This document shows, one piece after another, positions 46,501 to 57,525 of a DNA stretch of 64,000 nucleotides. Below the pieces are notes generated by a model. That model worked only from the letters and a program-made list of their open reading frames with translations. It did no database searches and had not been told where the DNA came from. Both the position numbers and the translations under genes were made by a program. Every line of letters starts with the position of its first letter. Within the stretch, counting starts at the first letter, position 1. This DNA comes from Larix kaempferi (taxonomy: Eukaryota > Streptophyta > Pinopsida > Pinales > Pinaceae): contig BSBM01001448.1 of NCBI GenBank assembly GCA_027924585.1, positions 744,001-808,000 on the forward strand, read 5' to 3'.

Positions 46501-47863
46501 AGGAGGCATGATCCTAATGGTAGAGTTGCTGAGCACTATATCAATGTCAGAAATTCTTTTGAGTACGCACATCTGTGGGACAAGGATGAAGAATTTTTCC
46601 AAAGTGCCGGGAACTTAACTAAATTGGGAAAAAGTTACCGCCCTAAAAGCAGAGCAAGTTCCAGCCCTAAACCTGTTGGGTTGATCCAGAAGGAGAAAGA
46701 GGCAGCAACATCATAATTAGAGGAGTCAAAGAGGAAGGAAAAGGAAGAAGAAGAAAGACTCCAAAAGGAGCAAGAAGTCAAGCAGCAGCAAGATGCGGAA
46801 GATGCTAGAGCTCAACAAGAGCAAGAAGCAAAAGCTCTGAAATATGAAGAGGAGAGGATCTGGAAAGAGGAAGCTGCTAAATTGCATCAAGAAAAGGCCA
46901 AAAGGTTACAGGAAATGAGAGAGAAAGCAGGGAAAGAGGCAGCAGAGCTAGCAGAGCTGGCAGAGCAAGCTGAGAGGCGAGCAAAGAAGAATCCAATAAA
47001 GCCATGGAACAAGGCACGTCCAGCCCGCAGACCATGGAATTGGATCTAGAAACAATAAACCAATCAGGGATAGCTAATGAAGTGGTTGTTACCACTGAAG
47101 AGTTAGAACTTACCTCATACAACCCTTCAAAGCAACGCCAAGTGGCCAACCTGGATTCTGTTTATTTTGATAAAAGGAAGAAGGTTATTGTTGATAGATC
47201 ATAGAAGAAAATGAAGATTGGAGAGGACCGATATGAAATAAGAGTATCAGAAACCACACTTGTCCAAGGGACTGACATAGACCCCGTGTTCATGGAATCA
47301 TGCACTGTGGCTTCGGCCCAAGCAAGCAAAGATAATGTTGATCGTCTAGTTGAAGATGTTAAGAAGTACAGGGAACTATGTTTCAATATAAAAGGTAACA
47401 TACAAAAAGAATTGTTAGAAGGAAAGGAATTAAGGTTGAAGTACAAAGAGCTTCAGGAAGAGAAGAAAGAAGCAACTTTGCAAATCCGACAGCTCAAGAA
47501 TGAAAATAATAGACTAGAAATGCGGCTGACAATCTCAAAAGGTGAGCAAAATGACTTAAATGCTCATGTAACAGAATTGGAGAATCATGAAGCCAACAGT
47601 GTTCAACAAATTGAGTTCTTCAAGCCTCAGTTTGAAAGGCTGACGCAAGAAAAGGTAGAGCTATTAGAACAGCTCAAGGAAGCAAATGAAAAGAAGCATG
47701 ATCTAGCTACATTCTACAAACAAGCCTGCGACATGCAAGAAAAGACGCATCAATCACTAGTATTGATTTCAGAAGAGGTCTGTAGGATGAAGGAAATGAT
47801 AATAAGGATGACAACCATTGAGGTTGAGGCTCTTAAGATAAAGAATAAGTATGCGCATCACGT
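43589..47863 (+). repeat. 3' LTR of element E, part 1
   Basis: It starts TGTTGTTG and aligns along its whole length with 17881-23815, without the solo LTR. It carries the same short-repeat block, TATA (44419), splice donor (44560) and long ORF. Element D interrupts it within the ORF at 47863; the LTR resumes at 62087. Confidence 0.8.
45184..47863 (+). pseudogene. U3-encoded coiled-coil protein of element E, 3' LTR copy (N-terminal part)
   Basis: The ATG at 45184 corresponds to 19476 in the other copy. The frame is open to a TAG at 45964 (a Gln codon in the 5' copy), then open again in the same frame to 46716, where a TAA precedes the coiled coil KEKEEEERLQKEQEVKQQQD. A 10-bp deletion near 46990 shifts the frame. 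The segment at 47211-47863 encodes the second coiled coil without a stop. The C-terminal domain lies beyond element D at 62087-62716. Its lesions differ from those in the 5' copy, so the ORF was still largely intact when E inserted. Confidence 0.7.
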
Positions 47864-48791
47864 TGTTACAACGTAATTTTCCACCTTGTGAGCATCATCA
47901 CTCTTTGGCCTAGAGGATCCATTCTACTGACTCAGATACACTTTTCATCCTCCAGAGACACTATTTTTCCCTATTTTTTCCTCTGTACGCTAGCTGCATC
48001 ATTACATTGGGCGTACTCGTGAGTTGCATCACTATAGCCCGCGCATAGGATGTAAAATGGTAGAAATCACTAGTTAATTACCTTTTACTCCCAAAAAGCG
48101 GTCATTGGGTGACCTTTGACCCTCCATATGCCCCAGAAACGCCTTGATGTGTCCTTTCATCTACCTTTGAGAGGACTATATATTGAGCACATATGGCTTA
48201 TGGACGGGAGGAGAAAGGAGAGCAAGAGAACTCTAGTGGATTTCTGCCCTATATTGAGTCTACACTCATTGATCCTTGTAGTTGTGAACTCTTTATGTTC
48301 ACCTTCCAAATGCCTATCATAGTTTGAGTTTGCCATTCCATGGAGGATTGAAGTGGTGGAGGCACAAGTGGATTGACCCGGATCTTGGTTCAGATTGGTT
48401 GCTGGCAAGAGGCCGTATCACATTGTACTTCTTGTTGTTTATTAATAGAAATACTCATATTCTCGTCCATTAATGTTGTGAATGTTGTTTATGTTACATT
48501 GGGTTGCATTTACTTATAATATCATGGACCATTTCTATTGATGATGTTAATGTTATTTATATATTATATGCACTTGTTGTCTATTAGCTGTCAAGACTAA
48601 TTTGCAGGTTCAAGTGTATGGATTGAAAGCTCCAACGGGGATCTACATCAAACGTTTGGATCGATGTTGGTTATGCTCTTTGTTATTTTAGCATTGTCAT
48701 TTATATAGCATTGCATTGGGAATTGAGTTAATTTCTGGTAGTCAGCTGTTTGTTGTGGTCCACCCCAAGCCATAGGAAGTTTTCTCCAACA
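47864..48791 (+). repeat. 5' LTR of element D
   Basis: TGTTACAACG...TTTTCTCCAACA, with a TATA candidate CTATATATT at 48176-48184. The same sequence with scattered changes is at 61159-62086. Confidence 0.93.
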
Positions 48792-48797
48792 CAGAAA

Positions 48798-48815
48798 TGG
48801 CGACTCCGCTGGGGA
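48798..48815 (+). promoter_or_regulatory. Primer-binding site of element D (tRNA-Arg type)
   Basis: TGGCGACTCCGCTGGGGA, six bases after the LTR. It is complementary to a 3' end TCCCCAGCGGAGTCGCCA, which I take as tRNA-Arg, the primer known for Ogre/Tat elements. Confidence 0.85.
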
Positions 48816-50414
48816 GAACATCCATTTTTGGGGATTTTTGAGCATTAGTCCTTATATAGAGTTGCTGTTTGTCGAAGTTCTGTGTCATTAATTGGCCATT
48901 AGGATACTCTATAGAAAACATGCTTTTTCTAATCCATTGGACTCTTTGGTTGCTCATTTTCGTTTCCTTACTTGTAGGTGAGCTTAGCTCTTCCCGCATC
49001 TACCCGCCTTTGTCTGAACTATAGCCTGCGGGTACCCGCAGGTTTTCCTTTGACAATAGCGTACAACTCCGGCTTTGGTTGTTTCGTGACCTTTGGTTGT
49101 TGCTGGGTTGATTCTGAGTGTTCCTGAGTCTTCTTTGGCCTTGTTTCTGACCGTTCCAAGCCTTGTTTGTGACCAGAACTTCTCTTTTCTCTTGGTTTGA
49201 GCCTCATTGGTTTTTTACCCATTTTTAGTTTGTAATCTCATTCCATTGGCTAAGTGTTACTGTTTAGGATCTGCTAGGTTGTCTGAGTGATCTCCCTTGC
49301 ATTTCTATAATTGAATAGTAGGATTTTTTCTGCATTTTTCATTCCATTATACTGAAAAATACAAAAACATAGTTTTGCATTTTCCTTTCATTTATAAGTG
49401 AAAATACAAAAAATTTACTTTCATGTATTGCATTTTGCATTGAGTGCTTGCTGCTTTCATTTAGGTTCTACTTGTGCATCGAAAAACATAAAAGAGTTGC
49501 ATTTTTTATTTCGAAATTGTTGGATTGATTTTGCATGTTAGTGACATTGTTTTTATTGGATAGATGAGTCTAGAGTTTGACGATTTTGCATACTATTGAG
49601 TCTTATACATCACTAGTTTCATGACCATATCCTTTGAGTAACCACATCCATTAAAATTAACGCTTAATCTAAAATTGATTAGACCGATTTTATTTATAGG
49701 GTACACCAACTAGCATAGGTTTAGATTCTTGGAATAGATCATTGTGAGTAAACAATCCAAGACTACTAGACGAAACATTATGTGTCTGACCAGGGAGTGG
49801 TGAAATCCATGGTATACATCAGTGTTCTTAGGAAGCTTTACTCAGACCAGAGTTAAGCACGAGGTCACGAGAGGTTGGTTGCAGAGATATCCCTCCAATA
49901 CCAGCTGAACATGGGAGATATTTCCAGGGTTTGTTCGTATCTGGGGATTCTTGGGGGATTTGACCCTCTTGAGTTTCAAGCTTAGCTACCCTGCCCATAC
50001 GACGGATCCCACTTGCGATTGTCCCCCTGAGCATTGGTTATACTACGGTGACCATAGTTTCTTTACCTAGGTATCGCATAGGGTACTTGTAGTGGTTATA
50101 CTGTTTGTGTCCTGAGTTAGATAGAGGTTGGACAACAGAGCTGTTTGTTGCCGATGGTTACGGCCCTTTGCATGCAGTGAAGCCTGGGTGCCTCTATAAC
50201 TGATTCTGTTACCTCCGGCTACAGTTTGGGAGTCTCAAGCCTCTCTTAGGTGAGACATACCGGCTCTATTGTCGGGAGCTCATTTAGCCACTCTATTTGT
50301 TTGCTCTTGGATGTAGTTTCTCTAGGTGCGTGCTTTTGATTTACTATTTTTGATCGATAGTTTGGCCATTAGGGGATGCTGTGATTTTATATTCTCTCAG
50401 GAGATATCGTGGCA
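48816..50414 (+). other. Untranslated leader of element D
   Basis: About 1.6 kb of T-rich sequence without coding signal. The TTTTATATTCTCTCAG at about 50387-50402 just before gag looks like a 3' splice site; splicing in this region is known in some Tat-like elements but is only a guess here. Confidence 0.55.
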
Positions 50415-53066
50415 CGGAGTCCTACTCTTCATTGATCCCATCAGTTGGCTGGTTTAAAACCGGTCGAGCTTTCATGCCATGTTGCTAGGGGACAGCGGCG
50501 GGCTCCCTCTGAGTCTTCGGATTCTTACAAGACATACGTCCTAGACGTCATGACTGCTACACATTCTGATACTAAAGAAATCCCTACGACTCCATCAGGT
50601 AGAGTTGAGCATACTTCAGACACCCCTACTCTTTGTGAGGCATGGGGGGGTGATCCACCTGAGACCCAACCTAGTTTGTTTGATTCGGATCCATCCGTGA
50701 CTCAACGTAATTTGTTTGGTCCAGATCCACCCGAGGACAACCCGTTTGATTCCTCATATCCACATAATTATATATACGAGATCCCAGAGTTACATGACGA
50801 CACTGGTCCTACGATCAACCCTACCGCATTCTCTTTTGGTATGCCTAATTATAACACAGTTGATCCTTCCACTACATTTGGTAGTCATGCTGGCACTAGC
50901 CATAGTGTTAGCCACACTACACCCATTGGGGGTAATAACCTTGCCGGGGGCACCACGTTTTCCACTTACACACATAGTATGGGGACTGGTCATGTTCCTT
51001 CTAAGAATGCTAATGTTGGAAGACGGCGGCCTCCTAGGACTACCCAACCTAATAGGAACACTGTTCTCAACTTGACTCGCCATATACCACCTAATACACA
51101 TGTCGCGACTCGTCAACCTACGACCACTTTTGCAAATGTTAATGCTCCTCCCAACCGTGGTAGTGGACATATACCGCACACTTTTATATCCACTGCCGCT
51201 ACTAGTAATGCTAATGTAGGAGGTGGGAATATACCCTATCTACATGGTCATAACGCCACCATTCCTGCTACTAGTAACACCCATGTTGGGGTTGGGAATA
51301 CATCTTATGCTTATGGACACCACACAAATGCTCATGCTAATCCTAATACTTACGCTGGGGGTGGGAACATACCCTATAATCCTGGTTATCATGACACGGT
51401 TCCCGCTACGAATAGTACGTATATTGCCCATACTTATAGTGGAAACCCTTACTACAATACAGTCGGTGCTAGTCATCAGTACAACCCACCTCAATATGGT
51501 GCACAAAACACATATATACCTGCTTACTCTCATATGGGTCAGGTCGGGGGAGGTTATCAACCTTATGGCCATGGTCACACTTATGGCCAGATAGGTCCAT
51601 ATAATTAGTAATTTAATGCTCATGGTCAAGGATTTGGTCCTTCCTATCCTTCAGGTTCTTATAACCAACCTTTTAGCCGCAGCTCCCATTCCTTACACGT
51701 TTGAATCTTCTGAATCTTTCGAAGCTCATGAATGATCCGGTGTGTCATGACCCTAGTTGGCCTCCGGTTCCTACCAAGCTTCCTTCGGACATTCCTAAGT
51801 TCGAGGGGAAAGGTGGTGAGGATCCGGGTGATCATGTCATGACATTTCAACTTTGGTGCTCTTCCAACTCGTTGAGCCATGATTCCGTTAGATTACGACT
51901 ATTTCAACGCACCCTCACGGGGGCAGCTGTGAAGTGGTATGTCGAGTTTCCTGGGAACACTTATAGGGGATTAAATGAGATCGCTTTGGTTTTCTTGGAT
52001 CATTTCCAGTTGTCGGTTCATTACGATACTGGTACTGAACTTTTGTCTACTTTTCGTCAGAATAAGGCCACACATATTTCTGACCATGTTCAATAGTGGT
52101 GTCGACGGAAGTGACTAGTGAAAGCCAACATTCCTCCAGAGTTTCTGTTGGAATGGTTCCTCAAGTCTCTACTCCCATATATTGCTAAGGACGTTTCGAT
52201 GTCCGTTATTATGAATGAGGAACAAACCATCATAAAACAATAGCAGTTGGATTTACCATACTCTCAGTCTGGCATATTATACGACATCATCCCTGACGCA
52301 CCGCGAACAAGACATGAGCCCAAGACAGTTCCTGGACTGCATGCCGATGGAATTGTGGGTTCCTCAAGTACTCTCCCTATAGATTTGGTGGCTAATCAAA
52401 TGCAAAATTTGTCGCTAAACCAGTCTACACCCGGACAAGTTCACACCTTGTCCACTTCCACCCCATCGTCCGATGTACACACTGTGCAAACAACTAAACC
52501 ATCGGGTAACCAGCAGCCTAGTGGTAAGAAGAAGGGGAGAAATAACCGTAAGGGTGGAAAAAATGGGAACAATAATAGAAATCGCAATACCTCTCACTCA
52601 TAAGGAGAATTCCAACCCTCCTTGGGAAGGTGGAAATGCCGGTGAGGACCGTAAACCTAGGCGTAAGGTGAAATTTCCTTGTAAGATTTGTGGGGAAGAT
52701 CATCTTACTCACTTGTGTCCTCGAATCAAAGAAGCATCGAAGCATTTGGCACAGAGCCCAGTTGTGTTTAAGGATCCCCTCCCTCATCATCATCAAAATA
52801 TGGCTTCGCATGCTCCCGCCACTTGTTATGGACCTAATGAGACTGCCACGTCTTCTTCCAATACTAATGGTTATGGATGCATGAATATGGTTCAATCGGA
52901 GGTTAGTGTTGCTACTCGTCAACGCGATTATGGGGCACCAAAACCTAATATGGGGAATGAGTCTCCCCCTCCTCTTGATAATTCCTTGCATATAGAGAAG
53001 CCCTCTATTATGCCTCAAATGCCGAAAGGTGTGCTTAAGTGCTCTATGCATAATCCCAATGCCTGA
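50415..53066 (+). pseudogene. gag: Element D gag
   Basis: The N-terminal part (to 51608) is a G/N/T/H/Y-rich low-complexity domain with loose repeats such as NANVGGGNIPYLHGHN. The capsid follows (KFEGKGGEDPGDHVMTFQLW at about 51800; RLRLFQRTLTGAAVKWYV), then EWFLKSLLPYIAKDV. A basic K/N/R tract comes next, then a knuckle CKICGEDHLTHLC at about 52680, with CX2CX3HX4C spacing. Stops at 51606 (TAG), 52094 (TAG), 52112 (TGA) and 52241 (TAG), plus frameshifts near 51620 and 52590, break it. The first in-frame ATG is at about 50550; an upstream in-frame TGA lies near 50433. The true start is unresolved. Confidence 0.85.
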
Positions 53067-53588
53067 GCCGCCCAAAACTACTCCATTGTAGAAGATTTGG
53101 GCCAAACTCCGTGTGTTATGTCGGCTCTTGAAGTTCTACATGCGTGTCCTTCTCAAAGACATGCCCTTTTATGTGCGTTAGGAGTTCAAGATGGGGGGAG
53201 TCCCAACGTTATCAAGTTCGACACTACTGATGTTCAACCTCGCTTACCTTACCACGTGGCTTTTCAAATCCATGTGGAATGCCTTCAGAATTTTGTCAAA
53301 AAAATGGTGGTTGACGAAGGCGCTTCTGCATCAGTGATGTCATTAGCTTGTTGGAAAGATCTTGGATCTCCTCCTCTACTCATGTCTAGGACCATGCTCA
53401 CTGCATTTGATGGTAGGTCATTTAAGCCGCATGGGATAATCCATTCCCTTGTTGTCCACTTGGGAGGTAAACCTATGCCTATTGAATTCGAAGTGGTTAA
53501 TGCACATATCGACTACAACCTTTTGCTGGGTCGGAATTGGATGTACGCTATGAAACCTTTCATGTATACTGTATTCAGGATCATTTGA
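53067..53588 (+). pseudogene. pro: Element D protease
   Basis: It follows the zinc-knuckle segment after a TGA at 53064. A spacer motif MSALEVLHACPSQRHALL precedes the retropepsin domain. The catalytic triplet is Asp-Glu-Gly (MVVDEGASASVMS, about 53307-53345), as in element A. YNLLLGRNWMYAM at about 53514 is the late hydrophobic-LGR-W motif. The frame is open from 53097 to the TGA at 53586. Confidence 0.8.
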
Positions 53589-53705
53589 TTTCCACATGAA
53601 GGCAGGATTGTGACTGTCGATCAGCTGGACTTCATTAATCCTCCCACAGCATCTACAGGATCAGTAGTCCCGCAAGTTACAGACTCTTAGCCGGCAACTG
53701 GGAGC

Positions 53706-54992
53706 ATGGGTGTTGGTATGTACCCTTCATTGATAGGATCTTATGATTTCCCTACACCTGTGAAATTTATTGGAACTATTTCCAACAACGTGCCTCCTCC
53801 TTTACATAATGTACCGTTCCGGACTTCATACTTTAATGACCCATGGGCTTTACTTCCCACAGGTTCTACGTCTGGAGACATTGTGCACGTCGGGATGTCT
53901 ATGCCACTTTCTGCCACCGAGCTTGCTTATCAGGATATTCAACAAGCCACTGCAGAGCTAGATCTCTCCTATCCTTGGACAAATGAGGAAGATCTTGTTA
54001 CGCTGCCAGTTTGGGCAGTCAACTCATCTTGTTCGAACGATTTCCTTGATGTTACTTTACCTTCGGATGAAGCTATTATCGAGGCCATGTGTGGTAGTGA
54101 GAGACCTTGGGAGGATATGCATCATCACTCTTATTTCCTTCCTAACCTTGATCTCACTGAGCAAGAAGAGTTCTGGATGACTCTTGCAGAGATGGTTGGT
54201 CACCCTGTGGCTCTTTTGGGTTCACATGATATTTATGCGGAGGGGAACATGGATAATATTTCCCCAACTCAACCGATCAACATCTCTCACACTCCCGAAA
54301 ATATTGAGAACGTTTACATCGGTGATGATTTCTCTTTTAAGGAGGTTTCCATCTACACCGAATTGTTTACTAAACTTCGGGAAGCTTTCGCCTGGTCATA
54401 CGAGGAGATGCCAGGAATAGACCCTAGTATTGTCGAACGCGAGATAAGGACGTATCCTCATGTTAAACCGGTTCGGCAATGTCTTCGTGCTGTTAACCCT
54501 AGGAAGGCAGCCGCTATCAAGGAAGAGGTGGAGAAACTGCTCAAAGTTGGTTTCATCTACCCTGTTCCCCTTACCGAATGGGTGTCAAACCCCGTTCCTG
54601 TGGATAAGAAGCAAGGAACAATCCGTGTATGCACTGATTTTAGAGACCTGAATCGTGCATGTCCGAAAGACAACTTCCCCATGCCATTCATTAATCAAAT
54701 ATTGGATGCTTGTGCGGGAAGTGAGATTTTTTCATTCATGGATGGCTTTTCGGGGTATAATCAGATTCAAATCAAACCCAAGGACCAACATAAGACTGTG
54801 TTCATTTGTCCTTGGGGTACGTTTGCATATCGGAAAATGCCCTTCGGCCTTAAAAATGCTGGAGCTATGTTTCAGTGTGCCATGACCTATTCCTTTCATG
54901 ACCTTAAAAGTATAATGGAGGTTTTCTTGGATGATCTTGATGGACATTCTCGTAAGAGAATGGATACGTCGCTTTGTAGTCAATTATGCTAA
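53706..54992 (+). pseudogene. pol (RT): Element D reverse transcriptase with internal deletion
   Basis: After an N-terminal spacer of about 200 residues the RT motifs appear: FAWSYEEMPGIDPSIVE, RVCTDFRDLNRACPKDN (about 54623), FSFMDGFSGYNQIQI (about 54729), FAYRKMPFGLKNAG and VFLDDLDGHSRKR (about 54921). The active site reads FLDD. Immediately after, the sequence jumps to what is normally the thumb end (IRRFVVNYANLTKGF in the next frame, about 54965-55010). About 70 codons are missing and the frame is shifted, so this RT cannot work. Confidence 0.88.
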
Positions 54993-55376
54993 TCTTACCA
55001 AAGGTTTTGCACGTTTGCTGAAGAAAGACACACCGTTTATCTGGGATGAGCGAGGCCAATAGTCTTTCGATGCCCTTAAGAAAGCTTTGGTATCAGCCCC
55101 TGTGCTTAGTCCACCAGACTTCACACGAGATTTCATACTTTATGTGGTTGCGTCTCAAGAGACGATTGGCATGGTCTTGGTTCAGGTTGAGGATGCACTC
55201 ATCGAGCATGTCATCTATTACCTCAGTTGAAATTTAGTAGATGCTGAATTGAGATATACTCACGTAGAAAAGTTGGGACTTGCGACTGTACATGCAGTCC
55301 AACAGTTACGACACTATATTTTGCTTAGAACAACCCTAGTTGTAGCATACATCAATCCATTTCAGTTCGTGCTATC
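54993..55376 (+). pseudogene. pol (RNase H): Element D RNase H (RT-attached)
   Basis: TPFIWDERGQ, then SFDALKKALVSAPVLSPPDF, and FILYVVASQETIGMVLVQV at about 55130 mark the gypsy RNase H. LRYTHVEKLGLATVHAVQQL at about 55253 is the later helix. TAG near 55060, TGA near 55229 and a TGA near 55379 interrupt it. It degrades the RNA strand during reverse transcription. Confidence 0.8.
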
Positions 55377-56815
55377 ATGATACCTTATAGGGGGAAGTAC
55401 AATAAATGGATTGTGATCCTTCAGGAGTTCGATCTCGATTTTGCTTTGACGAAATCGGTGAAATCGTTGGTGTTTGCTGAGCTTATGTCGGACCTTCCGA
55501 GACTTGATGAGGATGTCATTCATGAAGATTCCTTTACGTATGAACACTTATTTCTTATCTCGTCCGAGGACCCTTGGTATGGGGATGTCATTGTATATCT
55601 CCAAACTTTGAAATTTCCTCCGCATTATTCATGGGATGAGCGACGACGTGTGAAACATCATGCTAAAGATTACACTATCGTCGGTGACACTTTGTGTCAC
55701 TGAGGAAAGGATTCTATTCTCCGTCGTTGCTTGACTCACGAAGAAGCAGAGCGGGTGCTTAATGATTTCCATGCAGGGGCGTGTGGCGGTCACTTATCTG
55801 GGCTTTCTACAACCCAGTGTATTATGCGAGCTGGTTACTTTTGGCCTTCAATCTTTAAGGATTGTATTAACGTTGTGAAGAGATGCCACCCTTGCTAGGT
55901 GTTATCTCAGAATATACACTCGCATCTAGTGCCCCTTTATCTGGTCGTCACTATCGGTCCCTTCACCAAATGGGGGGTGGATTTCATGGATTGCAAACCA
56001 GCTTAAACTGGGGGGCATCACCATATTATAGTGGCTGTGGACTACTTTTCCAAATGGGCTGAGGCCATGCCTACCGTAAAAGCCGACGGTGCTACAACAA
56101 CCCATTTTGTGTTCAATCATATTATTACTTGGTTCGGTATTCCGAAAGAGATTGTCACTGACCATGGCAGTCACTTTCAGAACAAAATGATGGAGGATTT
56201 GTCTCTCAAGCTTGGGTTTCGTCAGAAACACTCATCCTCTTATTATCCCCAAGCGAATGGTCAAGTTGAAGCAATCAATAAGTCTTTGAAGACCATTCTC
56301 CAACGTACCATCCAACAAACCAACTGGCACATTATGTTATATCCTGCTTTTTGGGAATATCGAACCGCAGTCAAGACTGCCACCGGGTTCTCACTGTTTT
56401 AGCTAAGACACAGTGTGGAGTCACTTTTACCGATTGAATGCGAAATCCCTTCACTTAAACTGGCCATAGAGCTCCTCCTTGATACGACGGGCCTTGAGAA
56501 ATGTTTAATCCACATTGAGCAGCTTGACGAGCAGCGTCGAGATGCCGTCGTGGCTATAGATGCCAATAAACATTGTGTTAAGGTTCAGTACGATAGGTCT
56601 GTCTGTCCCCGGTAATATGCTAAAGGTGACTTGGTCCTCTTATATGAACAAGCTAAAGAACCCCTGGGAGCAGGCAAGTTCAACCCCATGTGGCACGATC
56701 CTTATATTGTGAGGCGTGTTCTGGAAAAAGGAGCCTATGAATTAGAAGACTATGAGGGGACTGTCTTGAAGGAGCCTAGAAATGGGCTCTACCTCAAGCG
56801 GTATTACGGTTGAAC
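55377..56815 (+). pseudogene. pol (IN): Element D integrase
   Basis: The HHCC domain is at about 55765-55898 (DFHAGACGGHLSG ... RCHPC). Core motifs are GVDFMD (about 55977), VAVDYFSKWAEAMP, IVTDHGSHFQN (about 56152) and the Glu in NGQVEAINKSL (about 56253). The C-terminal module reads WHDPYIVRRVLEKGAYEL at about 56693. It is interrupted by TGA 55700, TAG 55897, TAA about 56004, TAG 56400 and TAA 56613, all in one frame. It ends at TGA just after KRYYG. Confidence 0.88.
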
Positions 56816-56924
56816 CTATGGTTCAGGCTAATACTTTTGTACACTACTGTATAGTTACTTCTTTACATAGTTTAGCTTTCTTTTGGTTTTTGGGTCTGTT
56901 GATTAGCTTCCATTTGATTGACAG

Positions 56925-57431
56925 ATGTCAGCGGAGTTTCCTACATTCTTAGGATTCGCGGATGGTGCCGGCCGCCATACACAACAACTTGCTTCTGCTG
57001 CTTGGGTTATTTTCTCGCCTGATCACCTAGTTGTGTCCTCAGGAGGTGCTTGTCTTGGTCCTACATCTAACAATGTGGCTGAGTATAGTGTCATCATTGA
57101 GCTACTTCGGGATGCTATTTCACATGGTATCCTGTCTTTATAAGTCCACCTGGATTCACAACTAGTTGTGTCTCAGCTGAATGGTTAATACCGTGTGAGG
57201 GATCCTACGCTACTATGGAAATTCCTAAAGGTAAGATTCTTGGAACGACATTTTGTTTCAATTACATACATTCATGTTCCGAGAAGTTTTAATCATATAT
57301 CTGATGCATACGCTAACTATGTATTAGATTGGAATTTGTCACATTCCCAACGAAGCACACAAATAAAAGATACATTCATACATTTGTACATACACACATA
57401 TAGTAGAACCAGTGAACCAAAGTTTTTATAA
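56925..57431 (+). pseudogene. Second RNase H of element D, downstream of integrase
   Basis: A separate frame starts at ATG 56925, 110 bp after the integrase stop, directly behind TTTGATTGACAG, which resembles a 3' splice site. It has FADGAGRHTQQ (about 56955), NNVAEYSVIIELLRDAISHG (about 57069), VHLDSQLVVSQLNG (about 57143) and HVPRSFNHISDAYANYVLDW (about 57272). This is the pattern of the archaeal-like RNase H acquired by Tat elements. TAA 57141 and TAA 57187 break it. The C-terminal end is probably near 57340, with a tail to 57431. Confidence 0.78.
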
Positions 57432-57525
57432 ATAATATGTCCAAAAATGGTAGTGTCATGATACAAAACTGGAGCCCGTAGCTCTCAAAATATACATATC
57501 GATACAAAATGGGAACCCGAGATGT

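Noticed and set aside
49838-49910. Phrase resembling 5S rRNA (AGAGTTAAGCACG)
   Set aside because: Only a short match; the flanking sequence lacks the 5S promoter boxes and length.
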